This document shows positions 54,231-62,604 of a stretch of 62,604 nt of DNA, piece by piece (the stretch's first letter is position 1; each line of letters starts with the position of its first letter). Position numbers and translations under genes: made by a program. Under the pieces are notes generated by a model. That model ran no database searches. It saw only the letters and a program-made list of their open reading frames with translations, and had not been told where the DNA came from. Source of the stretch: Asaia bogorensis. GTDB taxonomy: Bacteria > Pseudomonadota > Alphaproteobacteria > Acetobacterales > Acetobacteraceae. The stretch spans positions 1-62,604 of the forward strand of contig CAMDGX010000013.1 in NCBI GenBank assembly GCA_945897825.1, written 5' to 3'.

Positions 54231-56915
54231 TCAGCCGGGGCGCAGGCCGCGGCGGACGCGCTTCTCCCCTTCCACGGCGATGAGCAGGGCGACGCCGACG
54301 GCGACCACGGCAGCACCTTCGATCGGCGAAATGGCGGTGGTGCCGAACACGGATTGCAGCGCCGGGAGGTAGGTGAAGGCGAGCTGGGCGAGCGCGACGC
54401 CGCCGACGCCAATCAGCATGGCATTGGTGCCCTTGGCGCCGTGCCAGGTGAGTGCCGAGTCGTGGGTGTAGCGGACGCTGAACAGGTAGAAGATTTCCAT
54501 CGCCACGATGGTGTTCACCACCAGGGTGCGGGCGGTTTCGATCGGCAGGCCGCGGGATTCGGCCCAGTAGAACATGCCGAAGGCGCCGGCCATGAACAGG
54601 CATGAGACGAAGACGATGCGCCAGGCCAGTTCGGCGGTGAGGATGCCGGCGCCGGGGGCGCGGGGCGGGCGGCGCATGGCGCCGGGCTCGGTGGGTTCGA
54701 AGGCCAACGTCAGGCCGAGGGCGACGGCGGTGACCATGTTGATCCAGAGCAGCTGCACCGGCGTCACGGGAAAGGGCAGGCCGAGGGCCAGGGCGGCGAG
54801 GATGGTGATGGCCTCGCCGCCGTTGGTGGGCAGGGTCCAGCCGATGACCTTGAGCAGGTTGTCGTAGACGGTGCGGCCCTCGCGCACGGCGGCGACGATG
54901 GAGGCGAAATTGTCGTCGGCGAGGACCATCTCGGCGGAATCCTTGGCGGCCTCGGTGCCCTTCTGGCCCATGGCGATGCCGACATCGGCGCGCTTCAGCG
55001 CGGGGGCATCGTTCACGCCGTCGCCGGTCATGGCCACGGTGAGGCCGTTGGCCTGCAGCGCGTGGACGAGGCGCAGCTTGTGCTCGGGCGAGGTGCGGGC
55101 GAAGACGGGGATGGACTGGACCTCGGCCTTCAGGCGCGCGTCGTCCCAGTGCTCGATGTCCTGGCCGGTGACGACGCGGGGGGCTTCGGCGAGGCCGATC
55201 TGGCGGCCGATCTCGCCGGCGGTGGCGGCGTGGTCGCCGGTGATCATCACGACGCGGATGCCGGCGGCGCGGCATTCGGCGATGGCGGCGGCGGCTTCCT
55301 CGCGCGGCGGGTCGATCAGGCCGACGCAGCCGAGCAGGACGGCGCCCTGGAGGGCGGCTTCGTCGATGGTTTCGCGGGCCGGGTCGGTGGGGAGGGCCGC
55401 GAAGGCGAGGACGCGCTGGCCCTGGGCGGCGAGGCGGTCGGCGATCTCGTGCCACGCTTCTGCGTCGCGGGGGCGGGGGCCGTCGGCGTGCAGTTCGGTG
55501 GCGCAGAGGGCGACCAGGCGTTCGGGGGCGCCCTTGATCAGCACGCGGCCGTCGGCGTGCAGGGTTGCCATGTAGCGCAGGCGTGAATCGAAGGGGATCT
55601 CGTCGCGCCGGGGCAGGTCGCGGCGCAGTGCCTGGGGGGCGAGGCCGGCGCGGGCGGCGAGGGCCAGGAGGGCGCCTTCCATCGGGTCGCCATCGACGCG
55701 CCAGGTGCCGTCGGCCTGGTGCAGCTCGGCGTCGTTGCACAGGGCGGCGGCGTGGAGGAGTTCGTCGAGGGCGGGGTCGGTCGGGGCATGGTCGCGGTGC
55801 AGCGCGCCTTCGGGGGCGTAGCCCTGGCCGGTCGCCTGGTAGTCGGCGGTGGCGGTGACGACGCTGCGCACGGCCATCTCGTTGCGCGTGAGCGTGCCGG
55901 TTTTGTCCGAGCAGATGACGGAGACGGAGCCGAGGGTTTCGACGGCGGGGAGGCGGCGGATGATGGCGTGGCGGGTGGCCATGCGCTGGACGCCGATCGC
56001 CAGCGTGATGGTCAGCACGGCGGGCAGGCCCTCGGGGATGGCGGCGACGGCGAGGCTGATCATGGCCATGAAGGCGTCGCCGACAGCGTAGCCGCGCACC
56101 AGTATGGCGAAGGCGAAAGCGGCGGCGCAGATGGCCAGGATGATGACGGTGAGCCGGCGGGCGAAGCCGTCCATCTGGCGCAGCAGCGGGGTTTGCAGGC
56201 GCTCGACGCTGCCGAGCAGGGTGGAGATGCGGCCGAGCTCGGTGGCGGCCCCGGTGGCGACGACGACGCCGCGGCCTTGGCCGGCCGCGACGAAGCAGCC
56301 GGAGTAGGCCATGCCGGCGCGGTCGCCGAGCGGGGCGTCGGCGGGCGCGGTGGCGGTGGATTTGTCGGCGGGGACCGATTCGCCGGTGAGCGGGGCTTCC
56401 TCGATGCGCAGGCTGCGCGCGTGGATGAGGCGCAGGTCGGCCGGCACGCGGTCGCCGGCTTCGAGCAGCACGATGTCGCCGCGGACGATCCGCTCGGCGG
56501 GCACGGTGGCGCGGTGGCCGTCGCGCAGCACGGCGGCGTGCGGGTCGACCATGCGGCGGATCGAGTCGAGCGCCTGTTCGGCCTTGCCTTCCTGGATGAA
56601 GCCGATGGCGGCGTTGGCGAGCACGACGGCGAGGATGACGGCGGCGTCGATGGCGTGGCCGAGCAGCAGCGCGATCGCGGCGGCGGCGAGCAGGACGTAG
56701 ATCAGCAGGTTGTGGAACTGGAGCAGGAAGCGGCGCAGCGCGGACTGGCGCGGCGGCTGGGGCAGGCTGTTCGGTCCGTCCTTGGCCAGGCGAGTTGCCG
56801 CGTCGGCGGCGGAGAGGCCTGAGGGGGAGCTGGCGAGGGCGGCGAGGACGTGGCCGATGGGCTGGGCGTGGGGGGCGGCGGGCGGCTCGGTGTCTGGCCG
56901 GTCGGTCATCCGCAC
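54231..56915 (-). CDS. P2-type cation-transporting ATPase
   Basis: An 894-residue P-type ATPase. An N-terminal regulatory region and actuator domain (LTGESVPADKS) precede membrane helix 4 with PEGLP. The phosphorylated Asp is in VICSDKTGTLTRNEM, nucleotide binding in LIKGAPERL, and the hinge is VAMTGDGVNDAPALKRADVGIAMG. The C-terminal helices complete a ten-helix fold. The lack of Cys-x-x-Cys in the membrane rules out heavy-metal P1B type. Ca2+ or Na+ export is the best guess. Confidence 0.9.
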   Translation of the reverse strand: MRMTDRPDTEPPAAPHAQPIGHVLAALASSPSGLSAADAATRLAKDGPNSLPQPPRQSALRRFLLQFHNLLIYVLLAAAAIALLLGHAIDAAVILAVVLANAAIGFIQEGKAEQALDSIRRMVDPHAAVLRDGHRATVPAERIVRGDIVLLEAGDRVPADLRLIHARSLRIEEAPLTGESVPADKSTATAPADAPLGDRAGMAYSGCFVAAGQGRGVVVATGAATELGRISTLLGSVERLQTPLLRQMDGFARRLTVIILAICAAAFAFAILVRGYAVGDAFMAMISLAVAAIPEGLPAVLTITLAIGVQRMATRHAIIRRLPAVETLGSVSVICSDKTGTLTRNEMAVRSVVTATADYQATGQGYAPEGALHRDHAPTDPALDELLHAAALCNDAELHQADGTWRVDGDPMEGALLALAARAGLAPQALRRDLPRRDEIPFDSRLRYMATLHADGRVLIKGAPERLVALCATELHADGPRPRDAEAWHEIADRLAAQGQRVLAFAALPTDPARETIDEAALQGAVLLGCVGLIDPPREEAAAAIAECRAAGIRVVMITGDHAATAGEIGRQIGLAEAPRVVTGQDIEHWDDARLKAEVQSIPVFARTSPEHKLRLVHALQANGLTVAMTGDGVNDAPALKRADVGIAMGQKGTEAAKDSAEMVLADDNFASIVAAVREGRTVYDNLLKVIGWTLPTNGGEAITILAALALGLPFPVTPVQLLWINMVTAVALGLTLAFEPTEPGAMRRPPRAPGAGILTAELAWRIVFVSCLFMAGAFGMFYWAESRGLPIETARTLVVNTIVAMEIFYLFSVRYTHDSALTWHGAKGTNAMLIGVGGVALAQLAFTYLPALQSVFGTTAISPIEGAAVVAVGVALLIAVEGEKRVRRGLRPG

Positions 56916-57023
56916 TCTCCCGCCCTGTTGGCCCGGGGGACTCTAGGGCCTGGGGCGGCGGGGCGGATGACAAATGCGCAAGGTGGGCGGCGGAGCCCCG
57001 CTTGCGTCAGGTGCCCGCTGGCG

Positions 57024-57671
57024 TCAGGCGCGGGGGCGGCGTCGCGCGAGGGAGAGCAGGCCGATGCCGGCGCCGAACAGGGCGAGGGTGGCGGGTTCCG
57101 GCGTGGGGGCGACGGGGAAGTCGCTGTCGAAGACGAGGCGGCCGTTGAAGCGGATGTCGGTCCACCTGCCGTTCCTGTTGGGGTTGGAACCCGGAATGTC
57201 GATGCTGATCTCGTCGACGATGAGCATGAGGCTCCCGATCGTCTGGCCGCGAAGGTCGATGCCATGGCCGGCCTCGGTTGAGCCGTAACCGTAGCCGCCG
57301 CCGCCGGGATTGTTCTCGACCCGGAGGGAGACGTAGTCGCTGAGTCCGCCATCGCGCAGTTCGGCCGCGGACGCTGTGAACGCGGCACCCATGTTCAGGG
57401 CAGAGGCGACGAAGGTTCGGCCGAGATCGGCTGCCGTGACGTTGAACTGGGCCATCAGGAAGCCGGAGCCGATTTCGTTCAACGGATGGAAGGGAGCCAC
57501 CCAAAACGAATAGGTGATGCCCGATTCAAACGACGACGATCCGGACTGGTAGGCGAAGTTCGGCTCCAGCAGAACGGGGAAGGTCGCGATCGGCGCGGCA
57601 TGGGCGGGCGCCCCCGGGAAGGCGACGGCAAGGGCGGCCGCAGCCGCGAGGACCAAGTGCTGCCGCAGCAT
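57024..57671 (-). CDS. Secreted PEP-CTERM protein
   Basis: A 215-residue exported protein. A signal peptide (about residues 1-25, ending AHAA) precedes a beta-rich body, then TPEPATLALFGAGIGLLSL and a final RRRPRA tail at about residues 190-215. This is the PEP-CTERM sorting signal. The body has no recognised domain; Gly-rich NNPGGGGYGYGS lies in the middle. The second such gene in the window, with the lectin-like gene at 14223. The upstream gap has the palindrome ACGAATTCGT. Confidence 0.82.
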   Translation of the reverse strand: MLRQHLVLAAAAALAVAFPGAPAHAAPIATFPVLLEPNFAYQSGSSSFESGITYSFWVAPFHPLNEIGSGFLMAQFNVTAADLGRTFVASALNMGAAFTASAAELRDGGLSDYVSLRVENNPGGGGYGYGSTEAGHGIDLRGQTIGSLMLIVDEISIDIPGSNPNRNGRWTDIRFNGRLVFDSDFPVAPTPEPATLALFGAGIGLLSLARRRPRA

Positions 57672-57818
57672 GGCGAGGCTCCCATTGCGTTGTCCGTTCG
57701 GACCGGGGCGACGTTATGGCTTTCCGGCGGCATTTGCAACGAATTCGTCGAAGTGACGAAACGAAAAAGGCCGCGGAGGTTTCCCCCCGCGGCCCGTTCG
57801 TCGATCGCGCGCAGCCGG

Positions 57819-59453
57819 TCAGGTGCCGGGGCGGGAGACCTCGGTTTCCTTGCAGGTGATGAATTCCAGCAGGACGGGGACGCCCTCCTTGGTCTTCTGG
57901 ATGCCGCGCTTGATCGCCGGGATGATGTCTTCCGGCTTCTCGACGCGCTCGCCGTAGCCGCCGAAGGCCCGCGCCATGGCGGCGTAGTCGCCGGAGATGT
58001 CGGTGGAGCGATACTTCTCCGTCGACACCTTCATGATGCCCAGCTCGATGGCCATGCAGAAATTGTTCAGCAGGACGGACATGATCGGGATGCGCTCGCG
58101 CACCGCGGTCTCGAAGTCCATGCCGGTGAAGCCGATCGCCGCGTCGCCCCAGACGTTGATGCAGAGCTTGTCGGGCTTGGCCAGCTTCGCACCCATGGCC
58201 AGGCCCAGGCCGTAGCCGAGCTGCGTCGTCTTGCCCCAGCCGATGTAGGACAGCGGGGTGATCGCCTTCCAGAACGGCGAGAGCTGGTCGCGGGGCGAGC
58301 CTGCGTCGTGGGTGATGATCGTGTTTTCGACGTCCACCGTGTTCTGCAGGTCCCACAGCACGCGGTAGGGCGAGAGCGGGGTTTCGTTGCTGGTGAGCTT
58401 CGGCATCCACTTCTCCATCCAGCCCTTGTGGCTGGCCGCGATCTCGGCGGTGACGGCCGAGGCATCGCGGTTGGAGGTGACGGTCTTGCCGAGTTCGGCG
58501 AGCAGGGCATCGAGCGTCAGGCCGGCATCGCCGACCAAGCCGATGTCGATCTTCACGTCCTTGTTGAGGTGGTTCGGATCGAGGGTGGCGTGGATGATCT
58601 TCTTGCCCGACGGGATCTTCACCGCGAAGGAGCTCTCGGTGAAGGAGCAGCCCACGCCGATGATCACGTCGCACTTGGCGAGGAATTCCGGCACCGCGCG
58701 CGGCATGGCAACGCCCGCGGAGCCGAGCGAGAGCGGGTGGGTTTCCGGGAAGGCCGACTTGCCGCCGAGCGAGCTGACGACGGGCAGCGCCAGCAGTTCG
58801 GCCAGCTTCTTCAGCTGCGGCCAGGCCTGGGCGTAGTGGACGCCCTGGCCGACATAGAGCACCGGGCGCTTGGCGCCGGCGAGCAGGGCGGCCGCTTCCT
58901 TCACATGCACCGGGTCCGGCCCGTAGCGCGTGGAGAGCACCGGGGTGTAGTCCAGCGGCTCGGCGACTTCCTCGTTCCACATGTCGGCCGGGATCTCGAC
59001 GACCACCGGGCCGCCGCGGCCGTTGCGCAGCTTGGTGAAGGCGCGGCGGAAGATGTTGCAGACTTCGGCTGCGATGTTGATCGGCTCGCTGCTCTTCACA
59101 TACGGCTTCATCGCGCTGGTCGAATTGAAGTTCGGGTCGATGTGCGCGATGCGGCGGGCATAGCCCATCGGCAGGATCAGCACGGGGACCGATTCGCCAT
59201 AGCACTGCGCGACGCCGCCCATGGCGTTCTCGGCGCCGGGGCCGTGCTGCATGCAGAAGGCGCCGATCGTCTTGCCGGAGGTGACGCGGCTGATCGCGTC
59301 GGCCATGTGGACGCCGATGCGCTCCTGGCGGCACATCACCGGCCGGATGTCGGCGGCGGCGGCGTATTCGATGAGGTGGTTGACGGGGTAGCCGCAGAGG
59401 ATCTCGATCCCCTCGCGCTTCAGGATTTCCGCGATCGCGTCGCCGAGTTTCAT
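57819..59453 (-). CDS. Thiamine-diphosphate-dependent enzyme (acetolactate synthase-like)
   Basis: A 544-residue ThDP enzyme. The N-terminal PYR domain has the catalytic Glu in VMCRQERIGVHMADA, and FCMQHGPGAENAMGG; the middle FAD/CoA-like domain has RPVLYVGQGVHY; the C-terminal PP domain has VWGDAAIGFTGMDFETA followed by NNF, the ThDP/Mg2+ motif (GDG replaced by GDA). The specific reaction, such as acetolactate synthesis, decarboxylation or lyase, cannot be assigned. The start is MKLGDAIAEILKREG. An ABC transporter gene pair precedes it on the same strand. Confidence 0.87.
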   Translation of the reverse strand: MKLGDAIAEILKREGIEILCGYPVNHLIEYAAAADIRPVMCRQERIGVHMADAISRVTSGKTIGAFCMQHGPGAENAMGGVAQCYGESVPVLILPMGYARRIAHIDPNFNSTSAMKPYVKSSEPINIAAEVCNIFRRAFTKLRNGRGGPVVVEIPADMWNEEVAEPLDYTPVLSTRYGPDPVHVKEAAALLAGAKRPVLYVGQGVHYAQAWPQLKKLAELLALPVVSSLGGKSAFPETHPLSLGSAGVAMPRAVPEFLAKCDVIIGVGCSFTESSFAVKIPSGKKIIHATLDPNHLNKDVKIDIGLVGDAGLTLDALLAELGKTVTSNRDASAVTAEIAASHKGWMEKWMPKLTSNETPLSPYRVLWDLQNTVDVENTIITHDAGSPRDQLSPFWKAITPLSYIGWGKTTQLGYGLGLAMGAKLAKPDKLCINVWGDAAIGFTGMDFETAVRERIPIMSVLLNNFCMAIELGIMKVSTEKYRSTDISGDYAAMARAFGGYGERVEKPEDIIPAIKRGIQKTKEGVPVLLEFITCKETEVSRPGT

Positions 59454-59525
59454 TTGGGTGTCTCTCCCTTGGACAGGGGCACGAGCCTAGGCGCGCCGGC
59501 GCAGGCTGGCAACGGCCCGTGGCGG

Positions 59526-60574
<1,049 letters not shown>

Positions 60575-60578
<4 letters not shown>

Positions 60579-62604
60579 GACGCGGCGAGTCCGATCGGGG
60601 CGGTGGCACCGGTGTTCCCCCCTGTGTTGGCGGCCCGGCGGCCGATGCGCTGTTCGCCGACCAGCAGGCGGATGGCGAGCAGGGCCAGCACCATCACCGC
60701 GATCAATACGGCGGAATAGGCCAGCGCCACGCCGTATTCGCTCATCTCCGCGCGGCCGACGATATAGACGGTGGCGAGCTGGTATTCCGCGGTGGTGAGG
60801 AAGATGACCGCGGAGACGGAAGTGACTGCGCGCACGAAGCTGTAGATCATGGCCGCGATGATCGCCGGGCGCAGGATCGGCAGGATCACCAGGCGGAAGG
60901 TGCGGAAGCTGCGCGCGCCGAGAGTCAGCGAGGCTTCGTCGAGGCTCTTGTCGATCTGGCTGAGGCTGGCGATGCCGGCGCGGATGCCGACGGGCATGTT
61001 GCGGAACATGAAGGCGATGACGAGGATCATCCCCGTGCCGGTCAGCTCCACCGGCGGCGTGTTGAACGCCAGGATGTAGCTGACGCCGATCACCGTGCCG
61101 GGGATGGCGAAGCTCATCATGGTGAGGAACTCGAAGCCGGCGCGGCCGCGGAAATCCTGCCGCGCCAGCAGCCAGGCGGTCAGCAGGCCGAGGGCGGCGG
61201 TCAGCGGCATCGAAAGGGCGGAGAGCTGCATCGTCGTGATGAAGCTGTTCCACGCGGAGCCCGAGAGGAACCAGCCGCCGACACCGTGGTCGATGCCGAA
61301 GGCGATGAGGAAGTGGCGCCACGTGGGCGCGTGGTCGCGCCCGATGGTTTCCACGAAGCCGCCGCCGAGCACGATGGCATAGACCACCACGGTCAACACC
61401 AGCCACGGCAGCACCGTGGCGTAGCAGGCCGCGCGCAGCCCGAGCGGCAGCGGTGGTGGCACGCCCGCGTCGCCCTTGCCGGTGACGGTGGTGTAGCTGC
61501 CGCTGCCGACCCACATGCGCTGGGCGGTGAAGGCGGCCATGGTGAAGCCGAGCAGCACGACGCCCAGCACCGCCGCGCGCCCCTGGTCCTGCGCCGCGCC
61601 GACCACGGCGAAGAAGATGTCGGTGGACAGAACGTTGAAGCTGCCGCCCAGCATCAGCGGGTTGCCGAAATCGGCCATGCTCTCGATGAAGCCGATCAGG
61701 AAGGCGTTCGCCACGCCCGGGCGGATCAGCGGCCAGGTGACGGTGCGGAAGGTGCGCCAGCGCCCGGCGCGCAACGTGCCGGCGGCTTCCTCCAGGCTGG
61801 GGGCGACGGATTGCAGCACGCCGACCATCACCAGGAAGGCGATCGGCGTGAAGGCGAGCAATTGCGCGATCGTCACCCCGGTCCAGCCATAGAGCCAGCG
61901 GCTGCGCGGGATGTCGAAGTTCTCGTAGAGGAAGATGGTCACGAAGCCCGAGCGGCCGAACATGATGATCAGCGCAAGCCCGATCACGAAGGGCGGCGTG
62001 ATGATCGGCAGCAGCGAGAGCATGCGGATCGGGCCCTTGAGCGGCAGGCCGGTGCGCAGCGCCACCAGCGCGAAGGCCAGGCCCAGCAGGGTGGACAGCA
62101 CGCCGACCAGCACCGCGAGCGCCAGCGTGTTCCATGCCGCGCCGCAATTGCCCGCGCCGGAGAGGCATTCGAGCCCCCAGATCGAGCGGTCAGTGAATTT
62201 CTCCAGGAACTCGCCCGGGGCGAAGGCGCCGCTGTTGTCCCGCACGGCGGAGATCAGCACCGTCATCACCGGCCAGAACACGAACAGCAGGATGGCGCCG
62301 AGGATCAGCAGGATCGAGCCGAGCACGAACATGTCGCCGCGGCACCAGCCCTGGCGCGCGAGCCCGGCGGCGGCGAGCATGGTGGCGGCCAGCGCACAGA
62401 GCACCGCGCCCCAGCCGAGGGCGGGCTGCGTCGGGCTGCCGCCGAACAGGCCCCCCATCCAGGCCCAGGTCCAGCCGCGATGGTTGATCGCGAAGCCTTC
62501 GGCGCAGAGCCAGGCCAGCGCTGCTAGCGCGGTGCCGACCAGCAGGCGCGGCCGGTCGGTCCAGGCGGCAGCGAGCGCCAGCGCCGGCAGCACCAGCAGC
62601 GGCA
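60575..62604 (-). CDS. ABC transporter permease, fused two-unit type (5' end outside window)
   Basis: At least 672 residues, continuing past the window edge. Two permease units are fused in tandem. The first EAA-type loop is near VAPSLEEAAGTLRAGRWRTF and the second near KSLDEASLTLGARSFRTF, each after a group of about six helices. This double arrangement is usual for FbpB-like iron or 2-aminoethylphosphonate importers. The ATPase gene overlaps the stop. The binding protein gene probably lies upstream, outside the window. Confidence 0.88.

Noticed and set aside
53569-56973. A minus-strand open frame of over 1100 codons
   Set aside because: It covers the P-type ATPase in another phase and is dominated by Arg and Pro, the sign of a shadow frame.

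Overview
The window is very GC-rich, has compact gene spacing with many ATGA/GTGA stop-start overlaps, and carries the gene order purC-purS-purQ-purL-bolA-grxD. With PEP-CTERM proteins, F420 genes and many CoA-transferase, thiolase and oligopeptide-ABC type genes, this suggests an alphaproteobacterium, most likely an Acetobacteraceae (Roseomonas-like) soil or water bacterium. The lineage is inferred from content and style; no rRNA or tRNA gene was found to confirm it.

Layout. 1-0.65 kb: end of a glycosyltransferase gene. 0.86-10.2 kb: a DUF4142 protein, a coenzyme F420 block (an F420-dependent glucose-6-phosphate dehydrogenase-like gene, then cofE, cofD and cofC, in one minus-strand operon), two more F420-type luciferase-like oxidoreductases, a DedA protein, and a hybrid histidine kinase paired with a cysteine-less molybdopterin-fold protein. 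10.3-14.1 kb: a selenium locus. selB runs into a UGSC-family selenoprotein whose in-frame UGA splits it into two apparent short frames, and that gene overlaps a thioredoxin-fold partner. 14.2-19.1 kb: a PEP-CTERM lectin-like protein, a CoA transferase, an unknown gene, a sirtuin and pdxJ. 19.1-25.9 kb: purine biosynthesis (purC, S, Q, L, B) with bolA and grxD, then a TerC protein. 26-36.9 kb: small cupin, YHS, DUF547 and sulfatase genes, radC, a CoA-binding/O-acetylhomoserine sulfhydrylase fusion, a cyclophilin, alanine dehydrogenase, a hydroxyacid dehydrogenase and an orphan binding protein. 37.1-44.7 kb: a thiolase/DUF35 pair and a complete five-gene peptide ABC transporter operon. 44.7-48.5 kb: a DnaJ protein, an unknown protein, a YciE-like ferritin-fold protein and an FMN monooxygenase. 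48.5-49.8 kb: an AT-rich island with one membrane-anchored gene. 49.8-54.2 kb: a sugar-acid or organic-acid catabolic set (dehydrogenase, enolase-superfamily enzyme, SDR, FAD oxidoreductase). 54.2-62.6 kb: a P-type ATPase, a PEP-CTERM protein, a ThDP enzyme and an ABC transporter running off the end.

Two dispersed intergenic repeat families stand out. One is an AT-rich pair of homologous hairpins in inverted orientation (four copies, each within a few bases of a stop codon). The other is a run of GC-rich hairpins (two full copies and one partial). The most notable biology is the UGA-encoded selenoprotein next to selB, and the F420 operon that ties cofactor synthesis to an FGD-like enzyme in a probable alphaproteobacterium.
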